A stretch of 5,617 bases of DNA from Bacteroidales bacterium (GCA_030632545.1 DAOVUO010000207.1:1-5617); one strand, 5' to 3'; positions 1-5,617 are shown, numbered from the stretch's first letter. Notes: a model not told the origin generated them from the sequence alone. Made by a program: numbers and translations.

Positions 1-2004
1 TGCACCGCATTTAAATACATCGGGTGTATTAAACATAGCCATTAAAGTAATAAATCCACCATACGAACCACCATACATTCCTATACGCTTAGCATCAATA
101 TCATAGTTGTCAACTAAAAATTTAGCTCCATCAACTTGGTCGCTTAAATCTTTTCCGCCCATGTGCTGATAAATTCCTGTTCGCCAATCACGACCGTAGC
201 CCGAACTTCCTCTGTAATCAATATCTAAAACAGTATATCCATTATCAATGAGTAAATTATGGAACATCATTTCGCGGTAATAATTCGACCAATATTTATG
301 TGCATTTTGTAAATATCCAGCACCATGCACAAAAACAACGGCAGCTTTATTTTTCACTTCACTTTTTGGTTGATATAAACGTGCATACACTTTTTCTCCA
401 TCTGCGGCCTTAAATGTAATTACTTCAGGCTTATGCCAAGAGTATGCTTTGAATGCTTCGCTTTGCGATTGAGTAATTTTTACGGCACTAGCACTTGCGT
501 CGTTTGTTTTAATAAATAATTCCCAAGGTTCAGTTGAAGATGAATATCTAATAGCCATTTGTTTTTCATCTGGCGACAATATTACATTATTATATCCTTC
601 CGCTTTTGTTATGCGTGTCATATCGCCACCTTTTATTGGCATCGAATAAAACTGACGTTCTCCTGGATGTACTTCGTTAGTTAGTAAATACCATTTTGTT
701 TTATCTTTTGATAAATAAGCTTCATATACCTCAAATTTCCCTTTTGTAAGGGCTTTTGTTTTTTTAGACTTACTGTTTACCGTATATAAATGCGAATATC
801 CTGTTTTTTCCCACTGGAAATATAGATTCTCGTTATCAGGCATCCAACCAAAATTACTATTAGGCCAATAAGAACCAATACCAGGGCCACCAATCCAAGC
901 CTTATCAGTCTGACGATTTAAAACTGTAGGATTTCCTGAAACTAAATCTATCTGTAAAAACCACAAGTCTTTATTGTCCTGACTACGAACTACTAATGCT
1001 GCTTTTTTGCCATCATTGGAGTATTTAAATGCACCAATTGTAAGTTTCCTCTCGCCATCTACTTTGCCGGTGTAAGGCTCTGGCCATTCTGTAATTCCAT
1101 CAATAGTAGAAGTATTTAATGGATAAGCTTTGTTTTCCTGACGGTCGAATATCCAAAACTCGTAGGTTGATTGCTCACTACCAACTTTTGACCTTGCCTT
1201 TTCACTTTTCACATATCCAGATTTAGTCACATAATCAGGAACTTCGGTTCTAATAGCATTTGCACGAATCATTTTCACATACGTTATAAAACGCTCATCG
1301 GGACTAATTTCCATGCCCCACACCATGCTACTACCAGTATATATTGCTGCTGGTCTTTTTACTTCAGTTCCAATGTGCTGAGCAGCTTTTGCTTTAGATA
1401 GTTCGGCATTTTCGCTTAGCACTGTAAATAGTTTTGCTCGGTCTTCAATTAACCATTTATCCTGCTCATTTTCTGCACTTTTACTTTTTTTAGTTTCCTT
1501 TATTTGAAAATTTGTAAGTTGCGTTATCAAATTGTTCTGAGTATTCCACTCAAACATATTCTTCTCCAATTGGTAAAATATTTTTTTACCATCGCTGCTA
1601 AATTCTGGTTCACTCTCAAATCCAATTGTATTAGTAATTTGCTTTTCGCTTTTACTTGCCACATCAAATACATAAAGATCACCATTTCGGGTATAAATCA
1701 TTTTCGACTTATCAGCATTATACTTATAGTTTTTGGGTAAACGATTCTGCAATTCCTTTTCAGAAAGTTTATGAAAGCTTTTCTTATCAAGACTATATCC
1801 ATACCATTGCATAAGAATTTCCTGCTCAGGATTCCATTCAAAATAAATAGTTTTAGAATCGTAAGCCCAATAAATATTATCTGGCCAATAACCAGTAAAT
1901 TTTTGCCCTTGCATAATATCAGTCAATTTTAATTGACTTTTATTTTGTGCATTAAGTCCTAAAGTAAAGAACAATGCAATTGTGATTAACACACTCTTTC
2001 TCAT
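1..2004 (-). CDS. Secreted S9-family serine peptidase (prolyl oligopeptidase / DPP IV-like), C-terminus cut off by window edge
   Basis: Reading from the ATG at 2004-2002, the frame is open for 668 codons to base 1, so the C-terminus is missing. Residues 1-19 (MRKSVLITIALFFTLGLNA) look like a signal peptide cleaved before Gln20, implying export to the periplasm or beyond. Residues from about 25 to 500 have the repeated strand pattern of a DPP IV-type N-terminal beta-propeller, including a segment reading LYFQWEKTGYSHLYTV. The alpha/beta-hydrolase domain follows: HGAGY at 560-564 (oxyanion region), DYRGSSGYGRDWR at 596-608, and the nucleophile elbow GGSYGG with predicted catalytic Ser647. In this family the Asp and His of the triad lie roughly 80-110 residues after the serine, so both should be just off the window. 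The family cleaves short peptides, often after proline; specificity cannot be read here. I saw no frameshift or internal stop. The gene lies 351 bp downstream of the barrel gene on the same strand and probably has its own promoter. Confidence 0.95.
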   Translation of the reverse strand, partial: MRKSVLITIALFFTLGLNAQNKSQLKLTDIMQGQKFTGYWPDNIYWAYDSKTIYFEWNPEQEILMQWYGYSLDKKSFHKLSEKELQNRLPKNYKYNADKSKMIYTRNGDLYVFDVASKSEKQITNTIGFESEPEFSSDGKKIFYQLEKNMFEWNTQNNLITQLTNFQIKETKKSKSAENEQDKWLIEDRAKLFTVLSENAELSKAKAAQHIGTEVKRPAAIYTGSSMVWGMEISPDERFITYVKMIRANAIRTEVPDYVTKSGYVKSEKARSKVGSEQSTYEFWIFDRQENKAYPLNTSTIDGITEWPEPYTGKVDGERKLTIGAFKYSNDGKKAALVVRSQDNKDLWFLQIDLVSGNPTVLNRQTDKAWIGGPGIGSYWPNSNFGWMPDNENLYFQWEKTGYSHLYTVNSKSKKTKALTKGKFEVYEAYLSKDKTKWYLLTNEVHPGERQFYSMPIKGGDMTRITKAEGYNNVILSPDEKQMAIRYSSSTEPWELFIKTNDASASAVKITQSQSEAFKAYSWHKPEVITFKAADGEKVYARLYQPKSEVKNKAAVVFVHGAGYLQNAHKYWSNYYREMMFHNLLIDNGYTVLDIDYRGSSGYGRDWRTGIYQHMGGKDLSDQVDGAKFLVDNYDIDAKRIGMYGGSYGGFITLMAMFNTPDVFKCGA

Positions 2005-2355
2005 ATTTTTATAGTTTGATAATAAATAAAGCTACCCGCAAAACAATTCTTTTGCAGATACATAAAACAACTTTTGGTAGAATGAACAGAGCTCGAATAT
2101 AGTAATTTTGACTTAGCTTTAAAAAAATAATAAATAACAAAACTAGGGATGATGAATCGTGCTTGACTAGGCACTAACAACTTTAAGAAGTTTCGAGTGT
2201 AAAAAGCTGCATCCATATTTTCAACTCTAAGTACTCACAACTTCTTCCTCACTCACAACTCTAAGTACTTATAACTCAGGCTTGCTCACAACTTCTTCCT
2301 CACTCACAACTCTAAGTACTTATAACTTAAGCTCACTCATAACTTCTTCTTCTTC
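2005..2355. other. Intergenic region between the barrel gene and the S9 peptidase
   Basis: This 351-bp stretch has no gene I can support. Its right part (from 2222) is the AGTTGTGAG-type repeat block described separately. Its left part is AT-rich and must contain the start signals for the peptidase. The best -7-like match on the minus strand is TAGCTTTA (2034-2027; consensus TAnnTTTG, one mismatch), but no TTTG lies at the expected distance upstream, so it is weak. A short inverted pair GTGC/GCAC (2159-2162 and 2171-2174) encloses CTAG. No convincing rho-independent terminator is visible after the barrel gene. A 71-codon minus-strand frame (2216-2001) crosses the area, but I do not call it a gene. 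Confidence 0.6.
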
Positions 2356-2357
2356 CT
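2222..2357 (-). repeat. Imperfect tandem repeat block, 51/34-bp units built on AGTTGTGAG
   Basis: Three units lie head to tail: 2222-2255 (34 bp), 2256-2306 (51 bp) and 2307-2357 (51 bp). The first equals the second with an internal 17 bp missing (TATAACTCAGGCTTGCT) and is otherwise identical. The third has diverged, mainly in its last third. Read on the minus strand, the word AGTTGTGAG (once AGTTATGAG) recurs with starts spaced 18, 33, 18 and 33 bp, separated by AAGTACTT palindromes and GGAAGAAG. The block touches the TAG stop codon of the barrel gene (2358-2356), so any transcript running past that gene would carry it as its 3' end. No function is known to me. Confidence 0.85.
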
Positions 2358-3153
2358 ATTTATTAAACTCGTAAGTAAAGCCAAAGGTATATTGCGTGTT
2401 TTTTCCTCCGTATAGAGGAAGATTAATTCCGCCTTCAAAAACAAAGCCTGGAAAAGCCTCCCACCGTATTTCGGGTATTGTTTCGTATAGAGTTCCTCTG
2501 TTAATCCAGTAAGTGAATTTATTTTCTACCACTAGTAGTACCTTTTTATTGAAAACATGTTTTTGAGGAGTCGCAAAAAGAGAGGCAACATTCTTTTGGT
2601 CATCGGTAAAATTGAAATAATTTCTGCCATCGGCGTACATGTATTCACACCCAAGAGTTAGCTCAATGTTTTTAGTAACTGCTTTTCTGCCTAGTAAACC
2701 AATCATTAAATCTTTTCCTTCGTCGGCATAAGGAGATACAACACTCAATACTTCGTCGTATTTTCCAGTGTAAACGTCAACGTACCTGTGTCCGAGTGCT
2801 ATGCGGTATTTTATATAGTTTACAAATTGAAATCCACCAAAATCCATAAACTTTAATCGTGCCTTACTTGCTACAGATATAGAAGCCAATTGATTCTGGT
2901 TTGTTTCGGTAAATTGCACAAATATTGTTTTTGCTGATATTTCAATATTCTTGAATAAGCAATATCTAAATTGAAGTAAAGCAGCATTTGTTGGTATTTG
3001 TCCAATTTCGTGAATGCCATTTAGTTTAAGTTCACTTTTACCATTTCGAACAAGTGTAGCCGACTCATATTTAATAAACTGGAATGGCTGAGCAAGTAAT
3101 AGATTACATGGCAAAATAATAAGTAATAGGATAATAAAAGGATATTTTTGCAT
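2356..3153 (-). CDS. Secreted protein, probable small outer-membrane beta-barrel
   Basis: This is a complete 265-residue protein of no family I can name. Residues 1-21 form a hydrophobic signal peptide with a likely signal peptidase I cut between Ala21 and Gln22. Cys16 follows Pro, which does not fit a lipobox, so a lipoprotein is unlikely. The mature part has no hydrophobic helix. It has repeated amphipathic strand-like stretches rich in Tyr and Phe, with two similar strand starts (FKNIEISAKT at 67-76 and TKNIELTLGCEY at 160-171), and it ends in an aromatic-alternating strand QYTFGFTYEF, as outer-membrane barrels often do. Such a length would suit roughly 8-12 strands. It starts 3 bp after the stop of the propeller lipoprotein gene, so the two are almost certainly co-transcribed and perhaps translationally coupled. 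A pore, a structural role or an anchor for the lipoprotein are all possible; the sequence does not decide. Confidence 0.85.
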   Translation of the reverse strand: MQKYPFIILLLIILPCNLLLAQPFQFIKYESATLVRNGKSELKLNGIHEIGQIPTNAALLQFRYCLFKNIEISAKTIFVQFTETNQNQLASISVASKARLKFMDFGGFQFVNYIKYRIALGHRYVDVYTGKYDEVLSVVSPYADEGKDLMIGLLGRKAVTKNIELTLGCEYMYADGRNYFNFTDDQKNVASLFATPQKHVFNKKVLLVVENKFTYWINRGTLYETIPEIRWEAFPGFVFEGGINLPLYGGKNTQYTFGFTYEFNK

Positions 3154-3156
3154 AGC

Positions 3157-4236
3157 TTAATTATCTTTTCCGTTTAAAGTAACATGCCTGTAAATAAAAC
3201 CAGTTAAATCGCTGTATGTATATGGACCTGCCCCTACGGGATATCTCATAACAAATTCGCCTGTTTCCGCATCAATTTTGCTTATATCGTTTGAACCATA
3301 ATTTATTGTATAAATAAAGCCCATTTCATCAGCACCTAAGCCGTGAGGTGATACGCCATTTGTAGGAAAACTTTTAAAACTTTCTTTTTCTACATCAAAA
3401 CGAAGTACACTATTAAACGAATTAAAGTTTGATATCCATATATTTCCGTAAATATCAAAAGTTACTCCTGTAATTGTGTTACCAAATAATTCAGATGGAA
3501 CAGTATAGCTTTCGCTAAGTACAGCATTATTCCCATCAATTTTGTATAAATTAGGATACTGACATCCCGATACCCAAACAGTATTATCAGTATCTATTGT
3601 AAATCCATAAATTGAAATAGGCAATTTAACTATTTCAAATGCATCGGGACTAGGGAATTTTTCTGTATCGTATTTTATCATTGATGTGGCAGCTCTATCT
3701 AAAATCCAAAAATTATTGTTACCATCAACTAAGCCACCGTAATAAAAATTGCCTGGAGTGCTAAGAAATAGTTGTTCAGAAATGAGTGTGTCTGGCATAC
3801 TAATTTTTTGGATAGAATTATTCCCTGAATTGGCAATCCAAACATTTCCTGACTGGTCAAGTGCTACACCACGAGCCGAATTAAAACCTTCAAACCTTCT
3901 GATCACACTATCTTTAGTAACAAAATATACTGAGCCATCGCCTCTGCATCCAACCCAACAATTTCCATCTAAATCTACGGCTGTACGTGATGGATCTGGG
4001 CCTACTGCATAAGTTCCAATTGTTTCATCGCTCAATCTGTTGATACAACTTATTGTGTTTTCGGCAGAATTTGCTACCCATAAAACGCCATGGTCGTTGG
4101 ATTTAATGTAAAAAGGGTAATTATCATTTTCGCAAGCACTAAAAATTATGCACAAAAAACTAAAGCAATATATTGTTAATATATAAGGACTTGTGGTATT
4201 TGAAAGATTGTTTTTTACCGATATTTTCTTTTTCAT
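3157..4236 (-). CDS. Lipoprotein with predicted seven-bladed beta-propeller (streptogramin lyase / NHL-like)
   Basis: This is a complete 359-residue protein. A long, polar N-terminus is followed by a hydrophobic segment (about 19-33) and a lipobox-like FSAC with Cys35 as predicted lipidation site. The acidic, Asn-rich sequence after it (ENDN) favours the outer membrane, possibly the outer face. The rest is a run of similar units of the form G-x-x-x-D-x-x-G-N-x-W-x-x-N followed by a strand ending in K-I/F. I count seven, centred near residues 48-65, 84-106, 122-145, 167-189, 210-233, 256-280 and 297-321; the clearest reads RGVALDQSGNVWIANSGNNS. The C-terminal YTYSDLTG is shared, as I recall, with Vgb-like propellers. 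Enzymatic virginiamycin B lyase is soluble and carries active-site His and Glu residues that I cannot place here, so a binding or scaffold role is likelier than antibiotic cleavage. Mature Cys residues 64, 93, 97 and 225 could form disulfides. It is the first gene of the pair with the downstream barrel gene. Confidence 0.9.
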   Translation of the reverse strand: MKKKISVKNNLSNTTSPYILTIYCFSFLCIIFSACENDNYPFYIKSNDHGVLWVANSAENTISCINRLSDETIGTYAVGPDPSRTAVDLDGNCWVGCRGDGSVYFVTKDSVIRRFEGFNSARGVALDQSGNVWIANSGNNSIQKISMPDTLISEQLFLSTPGNFYYGGLVDGNNNFWILDRAATSMIKYDTEKFPSPDAFEIVKLPISIYGFTIDTDNTVWVSGCQYPNLYKIDGNNAVLSESYTVPSELFGNTITGVTFDIYGNIWISNFNSFNSVLRFDVEKESFKSFPTNGVSPHGLGADEMGFIYTINYGSNDISKIDAETGEFVMRYPVGAGPYTYSDLTGFIYRHVTLNGKDN

Positions 4237-4363
4237 ACCTTGGAGTTTTTAGCTTAGTGAAACAATTTTACTTTGTACCGAACTGTTGTCATGTAGAGTT
4301 TGGTTTTACTTTTAATGATTAAATCAAATATGTATGTCAATTGGGTTTAGTATCTTTAATATA

Positions 4364-4371
4364 CAAAATTA
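4364..4371 (-). promoter_or_regulatory. Candidate -7 element TAATTTTG for the lipoprotein/barrel operon
   Basis: On the minus strand this matches the Bacteroidota -7 consensus TAnnTTTG at all fixed positions. It would give a leader of about 120 nt before the ATG at 4236. I could not find the expected TTTG (-33) about 20 bp upstream, so the match may be chance in AT-rich DNA. Confidence 0.25.
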
Positions 4372-4387
4372 ATAGCAATTAGAAAAA

Positions 4388-4423
4388 TTATGAGTGACTA
4401 AAGTGGGCTAGAGTTTTGAGTGA
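4388..4423 (+). repeat. Degenerate copies of the AGTTGTGAG-type repeat words
   Basis: On the plus strand, TTATGAGTGA (4388-4397) matches exactly the reverse complement of 2333-2342 in the intergenic block. GCTAGAGTTTTGAGTGA (4407-4423) matches the block's CTTAGAGTTGTGAGTGA at 14 of 17 positions. The two hits are 26 bp apart by their shared TGAGTGA. They sit just upstream of the reductase gene, in opposite orientation to the main block. Confidence 0.45.
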
Positions 4424-4432
4424 AATAATTAG

Positions 4433-4440
4433 TATATTTA
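4433..4440 (+). promoter_or_regulatory. Candidate -7 element TATATTTA for the reductase gene
   Basis: This differs from TAnnTTTG only in the last base and would place transcription start about 10-15 nt before the ATG at 4460. A TTTG occurs at 4415-4418, but the 14-bp gap is shorter than the usual 19-21 bp. Weak support. Confidence 0.25.
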
Positions 4441-4459
4441 TGCACAAAATAAGTACAAA

Positions 4460-5233
4460 ATGACAACGGAACATCTTTGGAAGTTAAAAGGGAAAAAGGC
4501 TTTTGTAACGGGTGGAACAAAAGGAATTGGCTTAGCAATAGTAATGCAATTAGCTGATTTAGGCTGCGATATTGCTTTTGTTGCGAGAACAAAACAAGAT
4601 ATTGACAAAACAGAACAATTACTTTTGAAAAAAGGTGTAAGTGCAATAGGTATTCTGGGCGATGTAAGTGATAAAGAGAGTATAGCAACTATTGTGAACA
4701 CTATAACTCAGCATTGGGATAGTTTGGATATTTTCATTAATAATGTTGGCACAAATATTCGGAAAAAGCTTATAGAATATGATAACGACGAGTACGATAA
4801 AATTATGAATACTAATCTTCGTTCCGCATTTGATTTAAGCAAGGCCATGCATCCATTATTGAAAAAATCGGAACAAGGAAATGTGGTTTATATATCGTCG
4901 GTAGCTGGTCATACGCACATAAAAACTGGGGCTATTTATGCCATGACAAAAGCAGCTTTAAATCAATTAACAAAGAATTTGGCTGTTGAGTGGGCAGGCG
5001 ATGGAATACGTGTAAATGCTGTGTCGCCATGGTATATTCGAACACCATTGGCCGAAACCGTTCTTAAAAATCCAGAGTATAAACAAGAAGTGCTTGACAG
5101 AACTCCTTTAGAACGAATTGGTGAGCCTGAGCATGTGGCAGCAACTGTTGCCTTTTTGTGCATGGCGGGTGCAAATTTTATTACCGGACAAATAATTGTT
5201 GTGGATGGGGGTTTTTTAGTAAATGGTTTTTAG
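4460..5233 (+). CDS. Short-chain dehydrogenase/reductase, tropinone reductase-like
   Basis: This is a complete 257-residue classical SDR, the normal length for the family, and is cytoplasmic (no signal peptide). The Rossmann motif TGGTKGIG is at 17-24. The family's NNAG motif appears as NNVG at 94-97. The catalytic tetrad is complete: Asn119 (NTNL), Ser147 (ISSVAG), Tyr160 and Lys164 (YAMTK). Lys21 in the glycine-rich loop and Arg43 after the second strand suggest NADP(H) preference. The stretches NNVGTNIRK (94-102) and SPWYIRTPL (189-197), and the end TGQIIVVDGG (242-251), resemble the plant tropinone-reductase branch and its bacterial relatives. These reduce a carbonyl to an alcohol, but in bacteria the substrate is usually unknown and is unlikely to be tropinone. 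The ATG at 4460 is chosen because the Rossmann strand starts about 13 residues in, as usual. The gene stands alone, divergent from the lipoprotein operon, and its stop is followed after 2 bp by heptad repeats. Confidence 0.95.
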   Translation: MTTEHLWKLKGKKAFVTGGTKGIGLAIVMQLADLGCDIAFVARTKQDIDKTEQLLLKKGVSAIGILGDVSDKESIATIVNTITQHWDSLDIFINNVGTNIRKKLIEYDNDEYDKIMNTNLRSAFDLSKAMHPLLKKSEQGNVVYISSVAGHTHIKTGAIYAMTKAALNQLTKNLAVEWAGDGIRVNAVSPWYIRTPLAETVLKNPEYKQEVLDRTPLERIGEPEHVAATVAFLCMAGANFITGQIIVVDGGFLVNGF

Positions 5234-5291
5234 GATCAATGGTCACTTATAAATTACCAATTATCCACTATCAATTACGAATTTAATTCTC

Positions 5292-5416
5292 TTGCGTTAG
5301 CCCCAATCGTCAATCGTCAATATAAAATCATAAATCAAAACGACGCTACTAGGTGCAAGCACGCTAGCAGGTCTTAGACAATTATCAATGGTCAATGGTC
5401 AATTATCAATTATCAA
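5292..5416 (+). repeat. 125-bp direct repeat, copy 1
   Basis: This segment recurs at 5493-5617, offset by exactly 201 bp, with a single difference (A at 5322, C at 5523). It runs from TTGCGTTAGCCCC through heptads, the CTAG-containing core (about 5338-5377) and five more heptads (TCAATGG twice, TCAATTA twice among them). Allowing one more mismatch, it extends 3 bp further left. The near identity, against the decayed heptads at 5236-5291, points to recent duplication or homogenisation. Confidence 0.95.
5342..5373. repeat. Imperfect 32-bp dyad in repeat core, copy 1
   Basis: The arms run from GAC (5342-5344) to GTC (5371-5373). Within them CTAG (5349-5352) pairs with CTAG (5364-5367), and GTGC (5353-5356) pairs with GCAC (5359-5362) around a central AA. 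A 4/3-nt internal loop and a one-base bulge separate the stems, so 11 base pairs can form. The centre would need to open slightly to make a hairpin loop. It lacks a T-tract and is not a typical intrinsic terminator. Confidence 0.55.
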
Positions 5417-5418
5417 TC

Positions 5419-5523
5419 ATAAATCGTCAATCAAATACTTTTGCGCCAGCCCAATCATAAATCGTCAATCATAAATCGTCAATCAAATACTTTTGCGTTA
5501 GCCCCAATCGTCAATCGTCAATC
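5419..5523 (+). repeat. About 52-bp tandem repeat joining the two 125-bp copies
   Basis: Units 5419-5470 and 5471-5523 both begin with 27 identical bases (ATAAATCGTCAATC followed by AAATACTTTTGCG). They then carry CCAGCCC in the first and TTAGCCCC in the second, followed by CAATC-type heptads. The second unit runs into the 125-bp copy 2. The first is therefore a truncated version of the same left end, without the dyad core. Confidence 0.8.
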
Positions 5524-5617
5524 TAAAATCATAAATCAAAACGACGCTACTAGGTGCAAGCACGCTAGCAGGTCTTAGACAATTATCAATGGTCAATGGT
5601 CAATTATCAATTATCAA
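5493..5617 (+). repeat. 125-bp direct repeat, copy 2 (reaches window edge)
   Basis: This is identical to 5292-5416 except for C at 5523. The match is still perfect at the last base of the window, so the repeat may continue, and further copies may follow. Confidence 0.95.
5543..5574. repeat. Imperfect 32-bp dyad in repeat core, copy 2
   Basis: This is an exact copy of the dyad at 5342-5373: GAC/GTC ends, CTAG/CTAG and GTGC/GCAC inner pairs, central AA. Confidence 0.55.

Larger units (their letters stand above)
4237..4459. promoter_or_regulatory. Divergent promoter region between propeller lipoprotein and reductase genes
   Basis: This 223-bp AT-rich gap separates two divergent start codons (4236 on minus, 4460 on plus), so it must hold the promoters of both transcripts. 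Two candidate -7 boxes are listed separately. Neither start codon has a clear Shine-Dalgarno sequence: the reductase leader reads AAGTACAAA directly before ATG, and the lipoprotein leader has only an AGG that abuts its start too closely. Repeat words related to the block at 2222-2357 lie at 4388-4423. Confidence 0.7.
5236..5617. repeat. Heptad-phased repeat region, consensus TCAATNN
   Basis: From 2 bp after the reductase stop to the window edge there is no gene; the sequence is mostly 7-bp units. The first run (5236-5291) reads TCAATGG, TCACTTA, TAAATTA, CCAATTA, TCCACTA, TCAATTA and then decays. Later runs are at 5303-5337, 5378-5440, 5451-5492, 5504-5538 and 5579-5617, with units such as TCAATGG, TCAATTA, TCAATCG and TAAATCG. 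The runs are interrupted by two kinds of non-heptad element: TTGCG(TT/CC)AGCCC, present three times (5292, 5441, 5493), and a roughly 40-bp core rich in CTAG and GC, present twice. The period and style recall the short tandemly repeated heptamers described in cyanobacteria, but I claim no relationship. No clear terminator was found for the reductase. Confidence 0.85.

Noticed and set aside
1504..1740. 78-codon plus-strand open frame
   Set aside because: It lies antisense inside the S9 peptidase coding region, which is open and family-like throughout.
2222..2357. Possible CRISPR or attachment site
   Set aside because: The sequence between repeated words is also repeated, unit length changes by an internal deletion, and no integrase or tRNA is adjacent.
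3749..4012. 87-codon plus-strand open frame
   Set aside because: It is antisense to the propeller repeats of the lipoprotein gene and has no start signals or recognisable domain.
3157..4236. Functional virginiamycin B lyase (antibiotic resistance)
   Set aside because: The fold family fits, but the protein is a predicted lipoprotein and I could not place the lyase active-site residues; propellers of this type are common with other roles.
4398..4701. Two overlapping minus-strand open frames (4398-4688 and 4438-4701)
   Set aside because: Both are shadows of the N-terminal half of the reductase gene and its leader; the plus-strand frame carries all SDR motifs.
4963..5163. 66-codon minus-strand open frame
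   Set aside because: It is a shadow of the C-terminal half of the reductase.
5236..5617. Possible CRISPR array because of regularly spaced repeats
   Set aside because: The intervals between repeats are themselves repeated (heptads), there are no unique spacers of constant length, and no cas gene is visible.
5292..5617. Insertion sequence with terminal repeats
   Set aside because: The 125-bp repeats are direct, the sequence between them is only 76 bp of further repeats, and there is no transposase or target-site duplication.

Overview
The window looks like chromosomal DNA of an AT-rich member of the Bacteroidota. The predicted exported proteins have signal peptides ending in Ala-Gln (…LNA|Q, …LLLA|Q). 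The start codons lack convincing Shine-Dalgarno sequences and sit behind A/T-rich leaders. A couple of promoter-like boxes resemble the Bacteroidota -7 element TAnnTTTG. The gene content (a large secreted S9 peptidase, a surface-type propeller lipoprotein, an outer-membrane barrel) also fits. The assignment rests on style and content only; no marker gene is present.

Layout. Bases 1-2004 (minus) hold the first 668 codons of a secreted S9 (prolyl oligopeptidase / dipeptidyl peptidase IV-like) serine peptidase; its C-terminus lies off the left edge. Bases 2005-2355 are non-coding and carry a repeat block flush against the next gene. Bases 2356-4236 (minus) form a two-gene unit: a lipoprotein predicted to be a seven-bladed beta-propeller of the streptogramin-lyase/NHL type, then, 3 bp later, a secreted protein with the look of a small outer-membrane beta-barrel. 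Bases 4237-4459 are a divergent promoter region. Bases 4460-5233 (plus) encode a complete tropinone-reductase-like short-chain dehydrogenase/reductase. From 5234 to the right edge there is no gene, only a structured repeat region.

How the genes relate. The propeller lipoprotein and the barrel are very likely co-transcribed and may act together at the outer membrane. The S9 peptidase is on the same strand but separated by 351 bp and probably has its own promoter. The reductase is divergent and cytoplasmic, with no visible functional link to its neighbours.

The most unusual content is between the genes. The right end is built from 7-bp-phased TCAATNN units and contains a 125-bp sequence present twice with one mismatch, 201 bp apart. 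Each copy encloses a less AT-rich core with an imperfect dyad. A different repeat family (51/34-bp units built on AGTTGTGAG, minus strand) fills the 3' side of the barrel gene, and its words recur on the opposite strand just upstream of the reductase. I see no CRISPR array, tRNA, rRNA, transposase or recognisable defence system.
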